Shown here piece after piece: positions 26,307 through 35,310 of a DNA stretch of 64,000 nucleotides. Source of the DNA: Affinundibacterium flavidum. GTDB lineage: Bacteria > Pseudomonadota > Gammaproteobacteria > Burkholderiales > Burkholderiaceae_D. The notes beneath the pieces are model-generated. The model was not told the DNA's origin and ran no database searches. It saw only the letters and a program-made list of their open reading frames with translations. Each line of letters opens with the position of its first letter. Position 1 is the first letter of the stretch. Position numbers and translations under genes: made by a program. The DNA lies in the NCBI RefSeq assembly GCF_014284175.1, contig NZ_JACOGA010000001.1:186001-250000 (forward strand), read 5' to 3'.

Positions 26307-26972
26307 TTATTTGCAATGATCCGTCGCGACTTGATATGCGACTACAAAGAGCGACAAGATGCTACCACCTTGGCGCAGGCAATCTGGTTTGGCGGCACGA
26401 TTTGCTGCCTGCTGAAATCGATCGTGTTTGCTCGTTTTGGGATCTTCTAAACTTGTGCCGCTTTTTTCTGCCAATTTTTGGATGTCGGATTTACTCGCTT
26501 CATACGCTAGTTTCACACTAGCACTATCGTATTTGTAACGTGCGGTAGCCGAAAGTGGATCGACGGGCTTCGCGTTAGCAGTACTGCTGGGCGTTTCTGG
26601 GAAGACATTCACCAACTCGGTAACAGGTTTGGTTGCAGAATTGTCCTTCATATTGTGATCCACTTTGGGGGCTGTTGCCTGCGGAACGGCAGCGACTTCC
26701 GACTTTATTTTATTGCGCTTGGACGGACTTGTTGAAACGGTTGTGGGTGTGCTTTGAATGATTTTTGGCGCAGCTTTTTCAACTGGAAAACTCAGCAGCA
26801 TGATGCGCGCTACCGGATTGGCGGTAGGAATCATTGTCCTCAGAAAATCACGATGCAATTGGGCTAAAAAAAATAGCGAAATGCCGATGGCAAGGCTGGC
26901 AGAAAACAGTCTTTGCCCGTTAGAGCGTGGCATGCAAAGCTGGTCTCGCTTGAGATCGGTGTTAAACATCAT
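26307..26972 (-). CDS. Hypothetical single-helix membrane protein
   Basis: A 221-residue protein I cannot assign. One N-terminal helix (about residues 22-45, LFSASLAIGISLFFLAQLH) is followed by a Pro/Thr/Ser/Lys-rich periplasmic stretch (about 60-145) and a more conserved-looking tail (about 155-221) with KLAYEASKSDIQKLAEKSG and, near the end, KPDCLRQGGSILSLF and DHCK. The layout resembles the anchor and spacer of TonB-like proteins, but no TonB C-terminal domain is recognisable. Two cysteines at the C-terminus could pair. Start choice between 26972 and 26933 is open; no clear ribosome site is seen. It stands alone between two repeat elements. Confidence 0.6.
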   Translation of the reverse strand: MMFNTDLKRDQLCMPRSNGQRLFSASLAIGISLFFLAQLHRDFLRTMIPTANPVARIMLLSFPVEKAAPKIIQSTPTTVSTSPSKRNKIKSEVAAVPQATAPKVDHNMKDNSATKPVTELVNVFPETPSSTANAKPVDPLSATARYKYDSASVKLAYEASKSDIQKLAEKSGTSLEDPKTSKHDRFQQAANRAAKPDCLRQGGSILSLFVVAYQVATDHCK

Positions 26973-27086
26973 GGAGGGAAGTCACGCTAATGATGAAAAG
27001 TTGGTAGCATAAAGCTATATCAAACATTTGCGTAAACTGTTTAATAATTTCGCTAGAAGCGAATCCAAATGTTCATCTCGTAGTAC

Positions 27087-27355
27087 TAGGGTCTGTTAGC
27101 ATTCAAATCGGGAGATGCGTTCAAGCCAAAAGGTGGGATGGCAAGGCGTAGTTCGCCGCCGAGGCTGGTGCCTCGGCAAGAGCTACAACGCAGTCCATCG
27201 CGCGTTTTGGCTTGAACCCTTCGGGAATGGGTAAAACGGGCACATGGCGTTGTTGCAAGTCGCTTACAGTGCTCGCACTGCGGCGCGCCTTGACGCCTAG
27301 CCCTGTGCCCGTTTTTCCGCATTCGCACTCCCAATTTGAATGTTAACAGACCCTA
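27087..27355. repeat. 269-bp element B with 28-bp terminal inverted repeats
   Basis: Terminal inverted repeats lie at 27087-27114 and 27328-27355 (starting TAGGGTCTGTTA, two mismatches). Inside are two long imperfect hairpins: one about 27119-27220 with arms TTCAAGCCAAAA and TTTTGGCTTGAA, the other about 27234-27316 with arms AAAACGGGCACA and TGTGCCCGTTTT. No convincing ORF is present and no clear target-site duplication is visible. Inner pieces (GGCGTTGTTGC and CGCCTAGCC) match the A elements, so A and B are probably relatives. The remaining bases of 26973-27391 hold nothing recognised. Confidence 0.85.
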
Positions 27356-27391
27356 AAGTAGCGTAGCTTGATCGGTTTTAATTAAACCTGT

Positions 27392-29017
27392 TCACGCCTT
27401 GTATAAGCAATATTGATTTTTCCCGGCTTTTTTTGCTTGATACATGGCTTCATCCGCGCCATGCATTATTTTCGCGATGTCGTAATCAAGTGTATCGGCA
27501 AAATTGATTCCAATACTTGCGCCTATCTTGATCTGTATCGCATCACCAAACCGAATGATTTGCGATGCCTCGGTAATAATCTTGTCGGCAATTTCTTGTA
27601 CCTTGCTAATCTCGTCAATATTTTTGAGTATGACAATAAATTCGTCGCCGCCAGTACGAGAAATGAAATCCGTTTTACGCACGATCCCCCTGAGTAATTG
27701 CGTAAAATGAATCAGCACTTTGTCACCGATATCGTGACCAAATTGATCGTTAACTTCTTTAAATCCATCCAAATCGATCATCAATAGATAAAAACTCTGG
27801 ACCAAATCTGCATGCATTTCAAATTGTAGGCGGGCAGCCGCCTTATCAAACCCAAGTCGATTCGCGACACCCGTTAAGTGGTCTGTGACTGCGAGATAGT
27901 TCGCCGATTCTTCTAACTGCTTACGCTCGGTGATGTCGTTTACCAATCCCTGTAATACATTGTCTTCGACCGTACTGATAACCAAGTTGATCCATTTCTT
28001 TTGCAACGGTAACCCAACTTCTAATTCAAAATCCTCTGATGAGACTTGATCTTCGTGCATGGCATTTTCCAACATGCCTTGTAGGCGTAATGCATAGTCA
28101 TCCAAATTGTGCAGCAAACTGTTTTTAATCGTCTCATTGTTAGCATCATGCGGAATCGCAAAGAGCCTTAAGAAGGCGGGATTGGATGAAATGACTTCGC
28201 CATTCGGTTTTAATAAAAAAATACCTGTCTCAGAATTATCAAAAATCGCACGGAATTTCTTTTCACCAATTTGATGTTGTATACGCAGATCTCTTTCCTC
28301 CGCCAGGATATGCGAGAGTTTAGAAAACAGCGTGTTGACGTCGCGGACCAATTGTCCGATTTCATCTTGTTGATTTCCCGATGGTAGTGGCAGGCTGGTA
28401 TTTGCATTCACTGGCAAGTGGTGCAGACGATCAGAAATCGTTTTGATTGGTCGCGTGATTAAGATCATAACAATTGCGACTACGGCACCCGCCATAATTA
28501 ATGCTTGCAACATCAGGAGCAGGGCGGTAAAGCGGGCCTTGTGATTGACTTGAGCACGAATGAACGCCATGTCTGGTTTTAATTCGATCTGGCAAACGGA
28601 TTCGGCTTGGTTGAAGGGGGAATAGATAGCTCGCTCTATCAGTAATTCTGTCTTGAGATTCGCCATCAATGGATTACTGTTGGGAAGAATTTTGTTTTTT
28701 TGCAGATTCGTCAAAACCTGTTGGCTGGAAAAAATCCTGATGCTGGCGACGTCTTCATTTTTTAAAAGACCTTGTGCCACTTCTTTAGCCAGATTTGCGT
28801 CGGATAAATAGCAAGCAATACTGACGGTGTTTTCGACTGTGCTTAACAGCGTTCCCATGCGATTTTTGACTAATTCCTGCTCAGTGTTTGATTCCCATAA
28901 ATAGGTAACCGCTGCAAACAAGCCACCAACGCACAAAGCGATCGTCAGCACGATAAAGCTGCTGCGATAGACGATGCTGGTGCGTAGTAGTTGTAGAAGT
29001 TTGCGTGGTTTTAGCAT
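27392..29017 (-). CDS. Diguanylate cyclase with CHASE8, HAMP and PAS domains
   Basis: A 541-residue membrane sensor that makes c-di-GMP. Helix 1 (about 15-40) and helix 2 (about 165-190) enclose a CHASE8-type periplasmic domain (VENTVSIACYLSDANLAKEV). HAMP (about 190-245) follows, then a PAS domain (about 255-370, FDNSETGIFLLKPNGEVISS) and GGDEF (about 380-541). The active loop GGDEF is intact in SRTGGDEFIVIL, with RKTD five residues before it, which fits the RxxD product-inhibition site. It ends a minus-strand set with the PBP-like and porin genes, suggesting that the sensory domain reads a periplasmic signal from them. Confidence 0.92.
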   Translation of the reverse strand: MLKPRKLLQLLRTSIVYRSSFIVLTIALCVGGLFAAVTYLWESNTEQELVKNRMGTLLSTVENTVSIACYLSDANLAKEVAQGLLKNEDVASIRIFSSQQVLTNLQKNKILPNSNPLMANLKTELLIERAIYSPFNQAESVCQIELKPDMAFIRAQVNHKARFTALLLMLQALIMAGAVVAIVMILITRPIKTISDRLHHLPVNANTSLPLPSGNQQDEIGQLVRDVNTLFSKLSHILAEERDLRIQHQIGEKKFRAIFDNSETGIFLLKPNGEVISSNPAFLRLFAIPHDANNETIKNSLLHNLDDYALRLQGMLENAMHEDQVSSEDFELEVGLPLQKKWINLVISTVEDNVLQGLVNDITERKQLEESANYLAVTDHLTGVANRLGFDKAAARLQFEMHADLVQSFYLLMIDLDGFKEVNDQFGHDIGDKVLIHFTQLLRGIVRKTDFISRTGGDEFIVILKNIDEISKVQEIADKIITEASQIIRFGDAIQIKIGASIGINFADTLDYDIAKIMHGADEAMYQAKKAGKNQYCLYKA

Positions 29018-29066
29018 AAATTGCCGCGGTCTTTTTCTATCTAAAAGCTTATATTCTTTTGCTGAA

Positions 29067-29104
29067 TTCTAAGAGGTGACTTCTAAGGTGATTTCTAAGA
29101 AGTC
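29067..29104. repeat. TTCTAAG tandem repeats
   Basis: Three TTCTAAG units at 29067 (14 bases), 29081 and 29093 (12 bases each). They lie between the PBP-like gene and the GGDEF gene. They could be a tandem duplication or a leader element of the downstream gene. Confidence 0.5.
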
Positions 29105-29112
29105 ATCATTAC

Positions 29113-29559
29113 CTACGATCGCAGCGGGTCAAAGACGATTTTGACTCGCTTATCGATTTTCTTCCTGTCGATATACGCAATCGCGCCTTTGACATTGCTG
29201 ACGATTTCCAGCGCCTGTTCAGTTGTCATTACTTGCTTGGGTGGTGAGCCTTGCCCTGAAAACATTAAGCGCGCCCAATAGGAGCTGATTTCAGGAAGCT
29301 CCTTGTTTACCATCACGCTGTAAAAATTAGCTTTTTCAGTTAGTGGACTTTCCAGATCTATCGGTTGCGCATTGATGCCCGAAGCGAGTTTGCGATTGCG
29401 CCCCATGTAGACGTTGATGACTTCATCTTTACTCATCTTGTCGATGCCTGCCTGCAGATTCGCTACCACCACAAAGTCATTCGATGCTTTGAGCGAGCCG
29501 CTATAGCTAGTAGCTACCAGCAAAATTAACAGCATCCATGTTTGTCTGATGATAGACAT
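29113..29559 (-). CDS. Periplasmic substrate-binding-like protein (PBP-like)
   Basis: A 148-residue secreted protein like the short phosphate-transporter substrate-binding relatives. A signal peptide (about 1-25, ending at SLKA) is followed by VVVANLQAGIDKMSKDEVIN, then VYMGRNRKL and a segment with FYSVMVNKELPEISSYWARLM and SGQGSPPKQV, then GAIAYIDRKKID near the end. These match the PstS-like family that is too short to be a full two-lobe binding protein. It lies between the porin gene (15 bases away) and the GGDEF gene. It may present a ligand to the CHASE8 sensor. Confidence 0.83.
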   Translation of the reverse strand: MSIIRQTWMLLILLVATSYSGSLKASNDFVVVANLQAGIDKMSKDEVINVYMGRNRKLASGINAQPIDLESPLTEKANFYSVMVNKELPEISSYWARLMFSGQGSPPKQVMTTEQALEIVSNVKGAIAYIDRKKIDKRVKIVFDPLRS

Positions 29560-29574
29560 AATGTCGATGATCGC

Positions 29575-30954
29575 TCAGTTAAAAATAAAGTTGTAGCTGA
29601 CACTAATGATGTTTGCTTTTCCATCCCAATCAGGCTGCGTATTGCGAATAATTAGGCGCTCTTGGTTACGCATGTGATCGAATTGAAACTTAAGGTCACT
29701 GGTTTGATTTAAGTTATAACGTAGCCCTATGGATACGGAGTTTTGTTCATTGCGAGTCGCCTTGAGAAAACCTTGTATGCCTGCTTCCACTTGATCGATG
29801 GCGGGATGGATACCTGGCGGTAAGCCCGTGTTGACGCTCTTAGCGTTAAGTGGGTGTGTTTTCGCCCAAGTGAAATAGGGCGTCCATGACTTAAGTCTAT
29901 AAGCCAAAGTAAAAAAAGCCGCAACGTTCGAGTTAAAACTCAAGGTTTGCGACTGCAAACGACTTAGCATCAGTTGTGCTTGTAGCGGGCCATCGTCATA
30001 TACCACGCCTGCTGACAGGTAGTGTATCTCTTTATCTTTAAAGCTAAGATTCTCACCGAGAGCGGGTGCTGTAGGGCTGATTTGGGCAAATAAGGGCGAC
30101 TGCAATGCATCGATTAAACCTTGTATGCTGACAAAATTTTGATTGAAATGTAGTGAGGCGTAGCCTAGGCGAGTCAACCAATTCTGTGATTGAAACTCAA
30201 GATGTCCACCCCAAATTTTCGCTCCCTTTAAGGAAAAATAAATATCTGGATCTTGCGCCAATATTCTTTCATTGGCTTTACCAGCGAAGAGTTTGATTTT
30301 GGCCTGATTGGCGCCGACCGCGTATTTATAGACAAGGTCTGCACCGTCAATATAACTGACGATGAGTCCACCAAAATATTCTACGGGTGGGCGCACCCAA
30401 GTATATGAGTAGGCGACGTTTCTGGAGTCTGCTAAGGGGTAGACATCAAAACCTAGACGACCTAGGCGCAAATCTAGATTGTCGTTAGGGAAGTATTTAA
30501 GAAACCCCCAACTTATATCAGGCTGAAAATCTTTTTCTCCCCGACGAGCGACAACTTGTACTGTGGCATCTAAGTAGTCATTAATATTGCTTGAGAGCTG
30601 TAGGCCGAGTATGGAGTCAACACCCAGATCAAATTGACGCGTATATCCTGCGCCTTTTGTTTGTAATAAGTCGCGTAGGTAATCAAATTTTTGACTAGTG
30701 TTGTAGGTGACACCTAGTGTTCCAAAACCGCTGAATTTGACGAGTGGTTCGTCAGTGCTTGCGATGAAGTTGTGATCAGGAGCTTGGGCATCATCCGTGC
30801 TCGATGGATGTTCGATCGGAATAACTTCAGTGATCTGTGTTGTGCTCTGTGCATACGCTTTTTCTGGTACAAGACCATTAACAAAAAGGCCGCCGAGCAC
30901 GCAAGTTATGCACAATTGACAGAGAACTGGACGCTTACGAGAACAAGCTTTCAT
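29575..30954 (-). CDS. Outer-membrane porin-like protein
   Basis: A 459-residue beta-barrel-type protein. A signal peptide (about 1-35, ending PEKAYAQ) is followed by alternating strands with aromatic girdle residues, for example FSGFGTLGVTYNTSQKFDYL and FDVYPLADSRNVAYSYTWVR. It ends IISVSYNFIFN with a terminal aromatic-rich strand. It resembles the OprO/alginate-porin-like class of hypothetical outer-membrane proteins. It is the first of a three-gene operon with a PBP-like protein and a CHASE8-GGDEF protein. It may admit or sense a small anion, perhaps phosphate, but this is inferred only from its partner. Confidence 0.82.
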   Translation of the reverse strand: MKACSRKRPVLCQLCITCVLGGLFVNGLVPEKAYAQSTTQITEVIPIEHPSSTDDAQAPDHNFIASTDEPLVKFSGFGTLGVTYNTSQKFDYLRDLLQTKGAGYTRQFDLGVDSILGLQLSSNINDYLDATVQVVARRGEKDFQPDISWGFLKYFPNDNLDLRLGRLGFDVYPLADSRNVAYSYTWVRPPVEYFGGLIVSYIDGADLVYKYAVGANQAKIKLFAGKANERILAQDPDIYFSLKGAKIWGGHLEFQSQNWLTRLGYASLHFNQNFVSIQGLIDALQSPLFAQISPTAPALGENLSFKDKEIHYLSAGVVYDDGPLQAQLMLSRLQSQTLSFNSNVAAFFTLAYRLKSWTPYFTWAKTHPLNAKSVNTGLPPGIHPAIDQVEAGIQGFLKATRNEQNSVSIGLRYNLNQTSDLKFQFDHMRNQERLIIRNTQPDWDGKANIISVSYNFIFN

Positions 30955-31235
30955 ATAACCCCGCCAAGAACTAATTACTTCGCGATCAATATAGCTAAAA
31001 GATGTCTAAATAGAAGCCCAAAACATGCCCAAATTCATATTACACAGTAGCAATTAGGCTGGCAATGTCTTATTGGGGCGGTGTACGAAACACCACAGTG
31101 AAAGTATCAAGAATTAGGAGGAGAATTTGGCCGAACAATGAATGGATCTCAATTGAGATAGTTTTTGCAAGTTCGTATTGGCTTACATGGAGCGGTTTTC
31201 GGCCACTTAATGTGTATTAGTTCAGACTTGATGTG

Positions 31236-31268
31236 TATGCGGACTGAGTGCTGCACTCAGTCCGCATA
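31236..31268. terminator. Perfect 16-bp-stem hairpin
   Basis: Perfect inverted repeat TATGCGGACTGAGTGC with its complement around a single T. It lies 121 bases downstream of the minus-strand oxidoreductase gene stop, so it may end that transcript. No T-run follows directly on either side, so a different role (protein site) is possible. Confidence 0.55.
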
Positions 31269-31279
31269 TTTGGTAATTT

Positions 31280-31327
31280 ACTTATTCACTTATTTATTCA
31301 CTTACTTAGCTATTTGCCTATTTACTA
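31280..31327. repeat. Degenerate 12-bp tandem repeats
   Basis: Four 12-base units: ACTTATTCACTT and ATTTATTCACTT are nearly identical, and two further units are degenerate. They immediately follow the hairpin at 31236-31268. Confidence 0.45.
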
Positions 31328-31389
31328 CTGGCTTACTTCTTTGCTGGTCTGATCATTTCACAGATTAATTTACATCTTAATAGGTCGAG

Positions 31390-32418
31390 CTAATTTTCAG
31401 AACTAACTTGCAAAATTAACTTGCCGAAATTTTTCCCTTCAAACAACATCATTAGTGCCGCAGGAAATTGATCTAATCCTTGCACGATATCTTCGCGTGT
31501 ATGGAACTGACCTTGCGCCATCCATTGACTCATTTCTTTTACAGCTTCAGGGTAACGTTTAACGTAATCGAAAACCACGATGCCTTCCATGCGGGCACGG
31601 TTGACTAAGAGCGCGAGGTAATTAGACGGTCCTTTGATTGCGCTGGTGTTGTTGTATTGTGAGATTGCACCGCAAATAATGATGCGGGCTTTCATGTTGA
31701 TGCGAGTGAGAACTGTATCTAGAATTTCTCCTCCGACATTGTCAAAATAAATATCGACGCCGTTGGGACAATGTTCTTTTAAGTCATCTTTAACCGAGCT
31801 GTTTTTGTAATCGATGCAGGCATCAAAACCTAGCTCATTGACGACAAAATCGCATTTTTCCTTGCCGCCAGCGATGCCGACGACACGGCAGCCTTTTTGT
31901 TTAGCGACTTGCCCGACAGTTTGGCCGACAGCACCTGCTGCACCAGATACGACGACAGTCTCGCCGGCCTTGGGCTGTCCCACATCGAGTAAGCCAAAGT
32001 ACGCGGTCATGCCGGGCATGCCGAGTGCATTTAAATAGGCTGGAAGCGGTGCAAGTGCTGGGTCAATCTTATAAAATCCGCCGTATTTGTCGTCCGCCAT
32101 GCCGGTCCAATATTCTTGCACGCCTATGCTGCCTGAAACATAGTCGCCCACCGCAAATCGACTTGATTGAGAGGCGACTACGATGCCAACACCACCTGCA
32201 CGCATCACTTCATTAATTTCAACTGGACGAATATACGATTTACCGCCATTCATCCAACCACGCATTGCAGGATCTATCGACAAATAGAGCGTCTTAATTT
32301 GTATTTCACCCTCGTTTAATGTCCGTAAAGCTTCGGAGGTGTGGGACCAGCTTTCAGCGGTGGGAAAACCCACAGGACGTGCGGCTAATCGAATTTGACG
32401 ATTCATGGTGGAAGTCAT
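31390..32418 (-). CDS. NADP-dependent MDR-family oxidoreductase (CurA/YncB-like)
   Basis: A 342-residue zinc-free medium-chain dehydrogenase/reductase of the 2-alkenal or curcumin reductase type. N-terminal landmarks are IKTLYLSIDPAMRGWM and AGGVGIVVAS. The cofactor-binding half has VVSGAAGAVGQTVGQVAKQK (AAGAVG is the NADP loop) and VDIYFDNVGGEILD, typical of the subfamily. The ORF extends 18 codons up, but AGGAG eight bases before the ATG at 32418 settles the start. It probably reduces enals or enones with NADPH. A tandem palindromic A+T sequence (32482-32505) lies just upstream and may be its operator. Confidence 0.9.
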   Translation of the reverse strand: MTSTMNRQIRLAARPVGFPTAESWSHTSEALRTLNEGEIQIKTLYLSIDPAMRGWMNGGKSYIRPVEINEVMRAGGVGIVVASQSSRFAVGDYVSGSIGVQEYWTGMADDKYGGFYKIDPALAPLPAYLNALGMPGMTAYFGLLDVGQPKAGETVVVSGAAGAVGQTVGQVAKQKGCRVVGIAGGKEKCDFVVNELGFDACIDYKNSSVKDDLKEHCPNGVDIYFDNVGGEILDTVLTRINMKARIIICGAISQYNNTSAIKGPSNYLALLVNRARMEGIVVFDYVKRYPEAVKEMSQWMAQGQFHTREDIVQGLDQFPAALMMLFEGKNFGKLILQVSSEN

Positions 32419-32481
32419 GTGGCAATCTCCTAAAAAGTACGTTGAAACGATTGTTAAGTGATGATCGATCAATTAAATCAA

Positions 32482-32505
32482 TTGATTAATTGGTTGATTA
32501 ATTAA
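32482..32505. promoter_or_regulatory. AT-rich tandem repeat upstream of oxidoreductase gene
   Basis: Two 12-base units TTGATTAATTGG and TTGATTAATTAA. The preceding AATTAAATCAATTGATTAAT is partly self-complementary. Their place 64-87 bases upstream of the start suggests an operator, but this is only positional. Confidence 0.35.
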
Positions 32506-32676
32506 TGAAGACTAATGACTATACATTAAATAGAACGACTGTGCTTTTATTTTGCGGAGCAAAAATTTGGGGCTTGAACATGAGACAATGCCAACTTCGA
32601 TTTTTCATAGAGCAGCGTGTCTTCTTGATCCACAGAATTTATCTTGATTATTAAGTAATTTATTATTGAGCAACTT

Positions 32677-33543
32677 ATGCGCCCAGAATTTATCTTGACC
32701 TTGTCTTGCCCCGATCAACGCGGGATCGTTCATAGCGTTTCAGGTTTCCTGACCAACCATGGCTGCAATATTATTGATTCGGCACAGTTCGGTGACGCGC
32801 ATTCACAATTGTTTTTCATGCGCGTACATTTTTCGCAGGAAGACGATAGTGTCAGCGAACAAATGTTGCGTGATGAATTTGCGCAAGTTGCGCAGAGTTG
32901 GTCTATGGAGTGGCAATTACACGACGCGCACCACAAGCCGCGCGTGGTGTTGATGGTGTCAAAAATTGGACATTGTCTGAATGATTTATTGTTCCGCTAT
33001 AAGAGTGGTCTATTGCCAGTCGAAATCAAGGCGATTATTTCGAATCACACGGATTTTTATCAATTGGCTGCCAGCTACAATATTCCTTTTCATCACTTAC
33101 CTTTGACTGCAGGTGCCAGTGCTGAGCAGAAGCATCAACAAGAGCAAAAAGTATTAGATGTTATCAATGGTAACCAGGCTGAATTAGTGGTGCTCGCACG
33201 GTATATGCAGATACTGTCGAATTCCATGTGCCAGGCATTGAGTGGGCGTGCGATCAACATCCACCATTCTTTCTTACCTAGTTTTAAAGGTGCAAAGCCT
33301 TATTATCAGGCGCATGATCGGGGCGTAAAGCTGATCGGCGCAACGGCGCATTTTGTCACGGGGGATTTGGATGAGGGACCGATTATTGAACAAGATGTTG
33401 AACGTGTCGACCATGCAATGGATCCAGAAAAACTCACCGCCATAGGACGAGATGTTGAATGCGTGGTGTTAGCCCGTGCGGTAAATTATTTTGTTGAGCA
33501 TCGCATTTTACTTAATGGTCATAAGACCGTCGTCTTCAACTGA
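32677..33543 (+). CDS. purU: Formyltetrahydrofolate deformylase
   Basis: A 288-residue enzyme that hydrolyses 10-formyl-THF to formate and THF, supplying formate for the PurT route and balancing one-carbon pools. The N-terminal ACT domain (about 5-85) starts FILTLSCPDQRGIVHSVSGF. The formyltransferase-fold half follows with VLMVSKIGHCLNDLLFRYKS, then INIHHSFLPSFKGAKPYYQA and the catalytic Asp in TGDLDEGPIIEQD. The start ATG at 32677 begins the ACT domain directly. The yaeQ gene follows by 59 bases. Confidence 0.95.
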   Translation: MRPEFILTLSCPDQRGIVHSVSGFLTNHGCNIIDSAQFGDAHSQLFFMRVHFSQEDDSVSEQMLRDEFAQVAQSWSMEWQLHDAHHKPRVVLMVSKIGHCLNDLLFRYKSGLLPVEIKAIISNHTDFYQLAASYNIPFHHLPLTAGASAEQKHQQEQKVLDVINGNQAELVVLARYMQILSNSMCQALSGRAINIHHSFLPSFKGAKPYYQAHDRGVKLIGATAHFVTGDLDEGPIIEQDVERVDHAMDPEKLTAIGRDVECVVLARAVNYFVEHRILLNGHKTVVFN

Positions 33544-33602
33544 TTTTTTTCGTCACCCAATCTGCAATTTTTACCAATTTATTTAAAACACCAAAAACAA
33601 TA

Positions 33603-34145
33603 ATGGCACTGAAATCTACAATTTATAAAGCAGAACTCAATATTTCCGATATGGATCGCGGCTATTACGCTGATCACAGTTTGACTATCGCCCGTCATCC
33701 TTCAGAAACCGACGAGCGCATGATGGTCAGAGTCGTGGCGTTTGCGATTCACGCGAGTGAACGTTTGGCTTTTGGTAAGGGGATCTCTGATACTGAAGAG
33801 CCAGATTTTTGGGAAAAAGATTATACCGACGCGATACTTTTGTGGGGTGAAGTCGGGCAACCTGATGACCGTCGTTTGTTGAAAGCTTGTGGTCGCGCCG
33901 AAAAAGTGGTGGTGTATAGCTTTGCACACGCCAGTAGTATTTGGTGGAAACAAATCAATAGCCGCTTAGATAGAGCTAAAAATTTATGCGTGAAAAATAT
34001 CGCATCTGAAACTAGCCAAGAACTCGCCAAAATGGCAGAGCGCACGATGCAATTGCAGTGCACCATACAAGATGGACAAATCTGGATGTCGGCGGGAGAT
34101 CAATCGGTACAGATAGACTTGGAAATGTTTAAAGATTTTGGCTAA
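33603..34145 (+). CDS. yaeQ: YaeQ family protein
   Basis: A 180-residue member of the YaeQ family, which has a PD-(D/E)xK-like fold and no settled function. It opens MALKSTIYKAELNISDMDRG and continues with HPSETDERMMVRVVAFAIHA, the family's most conserved part, then GQPDDRRLLKACGRAEKVVV (the modified nuclease motif region). It follows purU in the same direction, with a 59-base gap. A terminator-like hairpin follows at 34203-34259. Confidence 0.93.
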   Translation: MALKSTIYKAELNISDMDRGYYADHSLTIARHPSETDERMMVRVVAFAIHASERLAFGKGISDTEEPDFWEKDYTDAILLWGEVGQPDDRRLLKACGRAEKVVVYSFAHASSIWWKQINSRLDRAKNLCVKNIASETSQELAKMAERTMQLQCTIQDGQIWMSAGDQSVQIDLEMFKDFG

Positions 34146-34202
34146 GGGCGAAGGTAGCAAAAATAGCCAAGATGCGACACCATCAAAAAATTACCAAATG
34201 CC

Positions 34203-34259
34203 AAATGCCTGATGAGTTTGATTTAGTTGTAGGCGGAAAATCAAATTTATCAGGCATTT
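34203..34259. terminator. Bidirectional terminator-like hairpin between yaeQ and cysK
   Basis: Outer arms AAATGCCTGAT and ATCAGGCATTT, inner arms TTTGATT and AATCAAA. The left arm starts with a run of A, the right ends ATTTATATTT. It lies between convergent genes and can end both. Confidence 0.65.
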
Positions 34260-34332
34260 ATATTTGAGCGGCTAATTTATCAGTGAAAGCGGTGAAAGCG
34301 TGTTCACCCTCATTCAGTGACATTGAACGACA

Positions 34333-35310
34333 TTATGCGAGCGCAACTCCCGCCGCATCAAAATAGCCATCAAACAAAATCGAACTTAAATAGCGCTCGC
34401 CGGAATCTGGTAACACCACGACGATAGTCTTACCTGCATTTTCCGGTAACTTCGCCAGACGCACTGCAACTGCCGTCGCAGCACCGCAAGAAATTCCCGC
34501 TAAAATTCCTTCTTCTTTTGCCAAACGCTGAGCAAATTCCACTGCTTCTTCATTACTGACTTGTTCAATCAGATCGACCAAAGATAGATCTAGAACATCT
34601 GGCACAAAGCCTGCGCCTATGCCTTGAATTTTATGAGGGGCTGGTTTGATTTCCTCACCGTTACGTTTTTGTGTTAAAACTGGGCTGGCAGTAGGCTCTA
34701 CCGCGACTGTTTGAATTGCCTTACCTTGCGTTTGTTTAATGTAGCGTGACACGCCAGTAATAGTGCCGCCTGTGCCGACCCCAGACACGAAAATGTCGAC
34801 CTGGCCTTCTGTATCATTCCAGATTTCTGGACCGGTAGTTTTTTCATGAATTGTTGGATTTGCCGGATTTTTAAATTGCTGCAATAAGACATAGCGATCA
34901 GGATCACTGGCACGGATTTCTTCCGCTTTCGCAATCGCGCCATTCATACCTTTTGCGCCTTCCGTCAAAATTAATTTCGCGCCAAAAGCGAGCAACAATT
35001 TGCGGCGTTCTATGCTCATGGTTTCTGGCATGGTCAGGGTTAAAGGTATGCCTTTAGCCGCCGCTACAAACGCCAAAGCGATCCCGGTGTTGCCGCTGGT
35101 AGGTTCGATCAACTCCTTGCCAGGGCCGAGCAGACCACGTGTTTCCGCATCTGCCACCATCGCCGCACCGATGCGGCATTTCACCGAGTACGCAGGATTA
35201 CGGCCTTCGATTTTGGCGAGAATAGTCGCACCAGCGCCATCGCTGATGCGCTGCAATTTGACCAGTGGAGTACGACCTATAGAGTCGGCATTATTTTGAT
35301 AGATGGGCAT
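34333..35310 (-). CDS. cysK: Cysteine synthase A
   Basis: A 325-residue PLP enzyme that makes cysteine from O-acetylserine and sulfide. The PLP lysine is in [15 protein letters not shown] (the CysK-type SVKxRI motif), the substrate loop is [11 protein letters not shown], and the PLP phosphate loop is [15 protein letters not shown]. It ends [15 protein letters not shown], as CysK does. The ORF opens 22 codons earlier; the ATG at 35310 starts [15 protein letters not shown] as in close relatives. It stands alone, convergent with yaeQ. Confidence 0.94.
   Translation of the reverse strand: MPIYQNNADSIGRTPLVKLQRISDGAGATILAKIEGRNPAYSVKCRIGAAMVADAETRGLLGPGKELIEPTSGNTGIALAFVAAAKGIPLTLTMPETMSIERRKLLLAFGAKLILTEGAKGMNGAIAKAEEIRASDPDRYVLLQQFKNPANPTIHEKTTGPEIWNDTEGQVDIFVSGVGTGGTITGVSRYIKQTQGKAIQTVAVEPTASPVLTQKRNGEEIKPAPHKIQGIGAGFVPDVLDLSLVDLIEQVSNEEAVEFAQRLAKEEGILAGISCGAATAVAVRLAKLPENAGKTIVVVLPDSGERYLSSILFDGYFDAAGVALA

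Larger units (their letters stand above)
30955..31389. other. Intergenic region with a hairpin and 12-bp repeats
   Basis: A 435-base gap between divergent or unrelated genes. It contains the hairpin at 31236-31268 and degenerate 12-base repeats at about 31280-31327. No ribosome site followed by a credible ORF was found. Confidence 0.5.

Noticed and set aside
27086..27334. 82-codon minus-strand ORF within element B
   Set aside because: It is made of the inverted-repeat and hairpin sequence, has no recognisable domain, and its composition follows the repeat. Better explained as chance reading through a palindromic element.
31236..31268. Integron attC-like or recombination site
   Set aside because: The hairpin lacks the RYYYAAC/GTTRRRY core sites and no integrase is near.
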